Assembly (NCBI GenBank): GCA_036524115.1
Contig: DATDCY010000191.1
Coordinates: 1 to 9,498 of the forward strand
Direction of reading: 5' to 3'
Source: a bacterium
GTDB lineage: Bacteria; JAUVQV01; DATDCY01
DNA: 9,498 nt
This document shows, in pieces, positions 5,260-9,498 of the stretch. Positions within the stretch are counted from its first letter, which is position 1. The number at the start of each line of letters is the position of its first letter. Made by a program: the position numbers and the translations under genes. The notes under the pieces were generated by a model. That model did not search any database, had not been told where the DNA came from, and saw nothing but the letters and a program-made list of their open reading frames with translations.

Positions 5260-7198
5260 GCCGGAGCTGACGCTCCCCAAGCTGCTTCTCGAGCAGGCGC
5301 GGCGCCACGGCGCGCACCGCGTCGCGCTGCGCGAGAAGGAGTTCGGCATCTGGCAGTCCTTCACCTGGGCCGACTACCTGCGCCACGTGCGCGAGTTCTC
5401 GCTCGGGCTGGTCGCGCTCGGCCTGCAGCGGGGCGACAAGGTGGCGATCGTCGGCGACAACCGCCCCGAATGGGTCTTCGCCGAGCTGGCCGCGCTGTGC
5501 GCCGGCGCCGTGCCGCTGGGCATCTACCAGGACTCCACCGCGACGGAGGTCGGTTACGTCATCGACCACTCGGACGCCGTGGTCGTCGTCGCCGAGGACC
5601 AGGAGCAGGTCGACAAGATCCTCGAGCTGCGCGAGAAGATCCCGAAGGTCCGGCACGTCGTCTACGCCGACCCCAAGGGGATGCGCGCCTACGAGGACCC
5701 GATGCTGCTGGCCTTCACGGAGGTCGAGCGCCGCGGGCGCGAGCTGGACGCGCAGCGGCCGGGGCTCTTCGACGAGAACGTCGCGCGCGGCGCCGGCGCC
5801 GACACGGCGCTCATCGCCTACACCTCGGGGACCACCGGCTTCCCCAAGGGCTCGCTGCTGACGCACACGAACATGCTCTCGATGGCGGCGAACCTGATCG
5901 CGGTCGACCCCAAGCGCCCGGACGACGAGTTCCTCTCGTTCCTGCCGCTGCCCTGGATCGGCGAGCAGATGATGGGCGTCGCCAGCGCGCTGCTCGTCGG
6001 CTTCACGGTGAACTTCCCCGAGGAGCCGGACACCGTGCAGGAAAACCTGCGCGAGATCGGCCCGAACGTCATGTTCTCGCCGCCGCGCGTCTGGGAGAAC
6101 CTCGCCGCCAGCGTGCAGGTCAAGGTCATGGACGCCTCCCCGCTCAAGCGCTTCGCGTTCCACCGCGCGATGCCGATCGGCACCCGCATGGCCGACTGCC
6201 GCTTCCAGAAGAAGGCGCCGGGCCTGGGCCTGCGCGCCGCGTACCTGCTCGCCTACTGGACCGTCTTCCGCGCCCTGCGCGACCGCCTCGGCTTCTCGCG
6301 GCTGCGCTCGGCCTCCACGGGCGGCGCGGCGCTCGGGCCGGACACCTTCCGCTTCTTCCACGCCCTCGGCGTGAATCTCAAGCAGATCTACGGGCAGACC
6401 GAGATCTCCGGCATCTCCTGCATCCACCGCGACGGGGACGTCAACTTCGACTCGGTCGGCAAGCCCATCCCCGAGACCGAGATCCGCATCGCCGAGAACG
6501 GCGAGATCCTCTCGCGGAGCCCGAGCGTCTTCTCGGGCTACTACAAGAACGACGCCGCGACCGCCGACGTCCTGCGCGAGGGCTGGCTGCACTCCGGCGA
6601 CGCCGGCTACTTCACGGAAGACGGGCACCTGATCGTCATCGACCGGCTCAAGGACGTCATGCACCTGACGGACGGCACGCGCTTCTCGCCGCAGTTCATC
6701 GAGAACAAGCTCAAGTTCTCGCCGTACGTCAAGGAGGCGGTCGTCATCGGCGACAAGCGCGAGCGCATCACCGCGCTGATCAACATCGACATGCCGATCG
6801 TCGGCAAGTGGGCCGAGAAGCAGCGCATCGGCTACACGACCTACACCGACCTGGCCTCCAAGCCTGAGGTCTACGGGCTGATCGAGGGGGAAGTGCGCCG
6901 GGTCAACCGCGACCTGGCGAAGATCAACCCGACCGCGGTCATCAGCAAGTTCGTGCTGCTCTACAAGGAGCTGGACGCCGACGACGACGAGCTGACGCGC
7001 ACGAAGAAGGTGCGGCGCGGCTTCATCGGCGAGCGCTACAAGGACGTCATCGAGGCCATGTACGACGGCCGCGAGTCGGTCGCGATCGACGCGACGATCA
7101 AGTTCCAGGACGGCCGCACCGCGCGCATCAAGACCACGGTCGCGGTGCGCGAGGTGCCGAAGGAGGCGCGGGGGTACGGGGTGTGCGTCAATGACTGA
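5231..7198 (+). CDS. fadD: Long-chain acyl-CoA synthetase (AMP-forming), LIV-operon type
   Basis: This 655-residue member of the ANL adenylate-forming superfamily resembles the long-chain acyl-CoA synthetases of COG1022. It would convert a carboxylic acid, ATP and CoA to acyl-CoA, AMP and PPi. The phosphate-binding loop is YTSGTTGFPKG at 197-207, YGQTE is at 387-391, HSGD with the ATP-ribose aspartate region is at 454-457, DRLKD begins at 471, and a C-terminal lysine region TRTKKVRR (589-596) contains the likely adenylation lysine K593. Chain length of the substrate cannot be read from sequence; fatty, branched or aromatic acids are all possible. Its position inside a liv operon suggests it activates what the transporter imports. 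The start codon, ribosome binding site and residues 3-10 derive from the palindromic element; no later Met occurs before the conserved domain. The last 8 bp overlap livH. Confidence 0.9.
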   Translation: MTENRSVPISPELTLPKLLLEQARRHGAHRVALREKEFGIWQSFTWADYLRHVREFSLGLVALGLQRGDKVAIVGDNRPEWVFAELAALCAGAVPLGIYQDSTATEVGYVIDHSDAVVVVAEDQEQVDKILELREKIPKVRHVVYADPKGMRAYEDPMLLAFTEVERRGRELDAQRPGLFDENVARGAGADTALIAYTSGTTGFPKGSLLTHTNMLSMAANLIAVDPKRPDDEFLSFLPLPWIGEQMMGVASALLVGFTVNFPEEPDTVQENLREIGPNVMFSPPRVWENLAASVQVKVMDASPLKRFAFHRAMPIGTRMADCRFQKKAPGLGLRAAYLLAYWTVFRALRDRLGFSRLRSASTGGAALGPDTFRFFHALGVNLKQIYGQTEISGISCIHRDGDVNFDSVGKPIPETEIRIAENGEILSRSPSVFSGYYKNDAATADVLREGWLHSGDAGYFTEDGHLIVIDRLKDVMHLTDGTRFSPQFIENKLKFSPYVKEAVVIGDKRERITALINIDMPIVGKWAEKQRIGYTTYTDLASKPEVYGLIEGEVRRVNRDLAKINPTAVISKFVLLYKELDADDDELTRTKKVRRGFIGERYKDVIEAMYDGRESVAIDATIKFQDGRTARIKTTVAVREVPKEARGYGVCVND

Positions 7199-8087
7199 GG
7201 GGATCTGGTTCTTCCTGCAGCTGCTCGTGCAGGGGCTGGCGGTCGGCAGCGTCTACAGCCTGATCGCGCTGGGCTTCGTGCTCATCTACAAGGCCTCGGG
7301 CGTCATCAACTTCGCCCAGGGCGAGCTGCTCATGCTCGGCGCCTACGCCTGCCTCGCCTTCCTCACCCAGGCCCAGCTCCCCTTCTGGGCCGCGCTGGGC
7401 CTGACGCTCGTGGCGATGGGCCTCGCGGCGCTCGTGCTCGAGCGGCTCGTGCTGCGCCCGCTCATCGGCGAGCCGGTGATCTCGATCATCATGGCGACCA
7501 TCGGGCTGGCGGCGGTCTTCAAGGCGGCCACCGCCGCGGCCTGGGGCACGCAGCTGCGCAGCTTCCCGCCGATCTTCCCGGAGCAGCCGGTGAAGCTCGG
7601 GCAGGTCGTGATCTCGCAGGTCTACATCTGGACCTTCCTGACTGCCATGGCGCTGATGGTCGCCTTCGCGCTGTTCTTCAAGTTCACCCGCCTGGGCGTG
7701 GCGATGCGCGCCACCGCCAACTCGCACCAGGTGGCCCTCTCGATGGGCATCAGCGTCAAGGCGATCTTCGCGCTCTCCTGGTGCATCTCGGCGGTCGTCT
7801 CGGCGATCGGCGGGGTGCTCATCGGCAGCATCAACGGCGTGAACATCACCTTCTCGGATTTCGGCCTCAAGGTCTTCCCGGCCGTGATCCTCGGCGGGCT
7901 CGACAGCATCCCCGGGGCGGTCATCGGCGGGCTGGTGATCGGCATCCTCGAGAACCTCTCGGGCGGCTACCTCTCGCAGGTCTTCGGCGGCGGCGTCAAG
8001 GAAGTCGCCCCCTTCGTCTTCCTGGTGCTGATCCTCATGGTCAAGCCCTACGGTCTCTTCGGCACCGAAGAGATCGAGCGGGTGTAG
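7191..8087 (+). CDS. livH: LIV-family ABC transporter permease LivH
   Basis: This 298-residue inner-membrane protein has the BPD_transp_2 architecture. Hydrophobic segments are evident at about 8-32, 44-60, 64-86, 96-113, 143-163, 190-212, 228-253 and 272-286. Family landmarks are ALGFVLIYKASGVINFAQGELLMLGAY (positions 26-52), GVAMRATANSHQVALSMGI (169-187, the cytoplasmic loop that docks the ATPase), GGLDSIPGAVIGG (235-247) and a terminal KPYGLFG. It would form half of the substrate channel with LivM. The start ATG lies inside the end of fadD (shared ATGACTGA at 7191-7198), which indicates translational coupling. A good AAGGAGG at 7160-7166 is too distant (24 nt) to be the direct ribosome site. 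The substrate is likely a branched-chain amino acid or small organic acid or amide, but the family alone does not decide. Confidence 0.93.
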   Translation: MTEGIWFFLQLLVQGLAVGSVYSLIALGFVLIYKASGVINFAQGELLMLGAYACLAFLTQAQLPFWAALGLTLVAMGLAALVLERLVLRPLIGEPVISIIMATIGLAAVFKAATAAAWGTQLRSFPPIFPEQPVKLGQVVISQVYIWTFLTAMALMVAFALFFKFTRLGVAMRATANSHQVALSMGISVKAIFALSWCISAVVSAIGGVLIGSINGVNITFSDFGLKVFPAVILGGLDSIPGAVIGGLVIGILENLSGGYLSQVFGGGVKEVAPFVFLVLILMVKPYGLFGTEEIERV

Positions 8088-8097
8088 GGGCGCGGCG

Positions 8098-9168
8098 ATG
8101 GCGAACAAGTGCGGGCTCTTCCACCAGTCGTACCAGTCCGACATGGGCATCTTCCAGACGTGGTTCGCCCGCGTCTGGATGGCGCTGCTCTTCGCGTGGC
8201 TGCTCGTGTTCCCGTTCATCGCCAAGCCGATGGGCAAGGCGCTCGGGACGAACCTGCTCTACCTGGCGAACCTCATCGGCATCTACATCATCGGCGCGCA
8301 GGGGCTGAATATCCTCACCGGCTACACCGGGCAGATCTCGCTCGGCCACGGCGCGTTCATGGGCGTCGGCGCCTATGCCTCGGCGATCCTCACGATGAAG
8401 CTCGGCCTCTCCTTCTGGGTCGCGCTGCCGCTCTCCGGGCTGATCGCGGCCGCGGTCGGGATGTTCTTCGGCATCCCGTCGCTGCGCCTCAAGGGGCTCT
8501 ACCTGGCGATCGCGACGATGGCCGCGCAGTTCATCATCCAGTACGTGATGCGCAATGCCACCTGGCTCACCGGCGGCTCGGACGGCATGAGCGTGCGCCC
8601 GCCGGTCTTCTTCGGGATGCCGCTGAACAACGACCGCCGCTACTACTTCCTGATCTACGCGCTGGTCATCCTGGCGACGCTCTTCACCAAGAACCTCACG
8701 CGCTCGCGCCCCGGGCGCGCCTTCGTCGCCATCCGCGACCGCTACCTCTCGGCGGAGGTCATGGGCGTCAACGTCTGGGGCTACCGGATCCTGTCGTTCG
8801 GCGTCAGCTCCTTCATGGTCGGCATCGCCGGCAGCCTCTGGGCCCACTACGTGCGGGTCATCTCCGACGAGCACTTCACGATGGGCCTCTCGGTCCACTA
8901 CCTGGCGAGCATCATCATCGGCGGCCTGGGCTCGGTCACCGGCGCGATCTACGGCGCGATCTTCATGACGCTGCTGCCCGAGCTGCTGCGCATCCCCGAG
9001 CGCGCGCTCTCCGCGATCTGGGAGAACGCGATCACCGTCGTCAACTCCCTGCGCGAGGGGACCTTCGGCCTGCTCGTGGTGCTCTTCATCATCTTCGAGC
9101 CGGACGGCCTGGCGCACCGCTGGAACAAGATCAAGGCCTACTGGAAGCTCTGGCCCTTCTCCTATTAG
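8098..9168 (+). CDS. livM: LIV-family ABC transporter permease LivM
   Basis: This 356-residue multi-spanning permease pairs with LivH. Landmarks are NILTGYTGQISLGHGAFMGV (71-90), GIPSLRLKGLYLAIATMA (125-142), the cytoplasmic coupling loop RSRPGRAFVAIRDRYLSAEV (202-221), and GGLGSVTGAIYGAIF (275-289). The membrane portion begins near residue 26. The N-terminal extension with CGLFHQSYQSDMGIFQT looks familiar from LivM proteins of fadD-linked liv operons, which supports the ATG at 8098 over the internal ATG at 8143. It begins 10 nt after the livH stop, with only the G-rich run GGGG between, so coupling to livH is likely. It is the last plus-strand gene: a convergent gene follows, and neither livF nor a binding protein is found downstream within the window. 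Confidence 0.93.
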   Translation: MANKCGLFHQSYQSDMGIFQTWFARVWMALLFAWLLVFPFIAKPMGKALGTNLLYLANLIGIYIIGAQGLNILTGYTGQISLGHGAFMGVGAYASAILTMKLGLSFWVALPLSGLIAAAVGMFFGIPSLRLKGLYLAIATMAAQFIIQYVMRNATWLTGGSDGMSVRPPVFFGMPLNNDRRYYFLIYALVILATLFTKNLTRSRPGRAFVAIRDRYLSAEVMGVNVWGYRILSFGVSSFMVGIAGSLWAHYVRVISDEHFTMGLSVHYLASIIIGGLGSVTGAIYGAIFMTLLPELLRIPERALSAIWENAITVVNSLREGTFGLLVVLFIIFEPDGLAHRWNKIKAYWKLWPFSY

Positions 9169-9185
9169 CCCGGGTCAGCCAGGAG

Positions 9186-9203
9186 GCCCTGATTCGCCAG
9201 GGC
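9186..9203 (+). terminator. Hairpin after livM, candidate operon end
   Basis: GCCCTG-ATTCGC-CAGGGC forms a 6-bp stem with a 6-nt loop, beginning 18 nt after the livM stop codon. No T-tract follows, so it may act as a 3'-end stabiliser or with Rho instead of as an intrinsic terminator. Confidence 0.35.
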
Positions 9204-9229
9204 GGCGTTGCGGGTCGGGCTGCTTGTGC

Positions 9230-9247
9230 GGCGGGCACCAGCCCGCC
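9230..9247. terminator. Strong hairpin in the convergent gap
   Basis: GGCGGGC-ACCA-GCCCGCC is a perfect 7-bp GC stem with a tetraloop. It sits in the 159-bp gap (9169-9327) between livM and the convergent ABC ATPase, so it could serve both strands. An alternative pairing CGGGCTG (9216-9222) with CAGCCCG (9239-9245) excludes it. There is no T-tract on either side. Confidence 0.4.
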
Positions 9248-9327
9248 TCCGCGCGCGCTTCCCCGCTGCCTTGCCAGGACGAATCATGACGCTCCTGACC
9301 GACTCGGGCAGCAGGGTCCGCATCGCG

Positions 9328-9498
9328 TCACCACGAGAGGTCCGCGGGCGAGACCCGACGCTCGTTCGCCCGGACCTCGACGATCTCGCCGCTGGAGATC
9401 CGGATCACCCGCTCGGCCATCCCCGCGATCGCGGCGTTGTGCGTGATGACCACCGTCAGCGTGCCCAGCTCGCGGTTCACGCGCTCGAGCACCTCGAG
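9328..9498 (-). CDS. ABC transporter ATP-binding protein, C-terminal fragment (LolD/MacB/YbbA-like)
   Basis: Only the last 56 residues are in the window; the gene continues beyond its right edge. The readable part begins [12 protein letters not shown] and contains the switch-histidine strand TVVITHN (histidine is the 20th visible residue), followed by [17 protein letters not shown] and a terminal PADLSW. This pattern is typical of COG1136 ATPases, which partner FtsX-like permeases in lipoprotein release, MacB-type efflux or related export, not of the LIV importer family. The Walker A and B motifs lie outside the window. It is convergent with livM, so it is not part of the liv operon. No permease gene follows its stop codon, so a partner would have to be encoded upstream, outside this window. 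Confidence 0.75.
   Translation of the reverse strand, partial: LEVLERVNRELGTLTVVITHNAAIAGMAERVIRISSGEIVEVRANERRVSPADLSW

Noticed and set aside
3947-6664. A 905-codon minus-strand open frame opposite livG and fadD
   Set aside because: It lies antisense to two genes with intact catalytic motifs and is dominated by Asp/Arg/Glu/Val/His codons generated by the reverse complement of GC-rich codons.
7188-9117. Long minus-strand open frames opposite livH and livM (7188-8237, 8041-9117)
   Set aside because: They are charged, low-complexity translations antisense to clear membrane permeases. No motifs or ribosome sites support them.
9165-9323. A 52-codon minus-strand open frame just after the ABC ATPase stop
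   Set aside because: It is rich in Arg and Ala, contains the intergenic hairpins and overlaps the livM stop. There is no ribosome site or recognisable domain, so it is not called a gene.

Overview
The window is a GC-rich bacterial chromosome segment. It carries a menaquinone-type methyltransferase, a housekeeping RNase D, a secreted YDG/MBG-repeat protein, and a branched-chain amino acid (LIV) type ABC transporter cluster with an acyl-CoA synthetase gene inside it. Having fadD between livG and livH recalls Desulfobacterota/former Deltaproteobacteria (Geobacter- or Syntrophobacter-like) and related environmental lineages. That placement is inferred from gene content only, and no marker gene here fixes the taxon.

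Layout from left to right: (1) menG/ubiE on the minus strand, 25-768. (2) A 168-bp divergent promoter region. (3) rnd on the plus strand, 937-2058. (4) A large secreted repeat protein on the minus strand, 2079-4163, convergent with rnd. The two stop codons face each other inside one 8-bp inverted repeat. (5) A 203-bp divergent promoter region. (6) The operon livG (4367) - fadD (5231) - livH (7191) - livM (8098-9168), all on the plus strand and tightly packed. (7) A hairpin-bearing convergent gap. (8) The C-terminus of a LolD/MacB-type ABC ATPase on the minus strand, cut by the window edge.

The liv genes look like one transcript. A promoter (TTGTCC-N18-TATACT) lies just upstream of livG, fadD and livH overlap by 8 bp, and 10 bp separate livH from livM. 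LivH and LivM would form the membrane channel, LivG is one ATPase, and FadD would activate an imported acid as its CoA thioester. The periplasmic binding protein (LivK) and the second ATPase (LivF) are not in the window. The operon appears to end after livM, so they must come from elsewhere if the transporter is complete.

The most unusual structure is an 81-bp AT-richer palindromic element (5179-5259), resembling a REP pair or small MITE, wedged between livG and fadD. Its left arm begins on the last base of the livG stop codon. Its loop holds the fadD ribosome binding site and start codon, and its right arm encodes FadD residues 3-10. I saw no wholly new defence or enzymatic system. No tRNA, rRNA or CRISPR array was seen. 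Many long ORFs antisense to the real genes are by-products of the high GC content.
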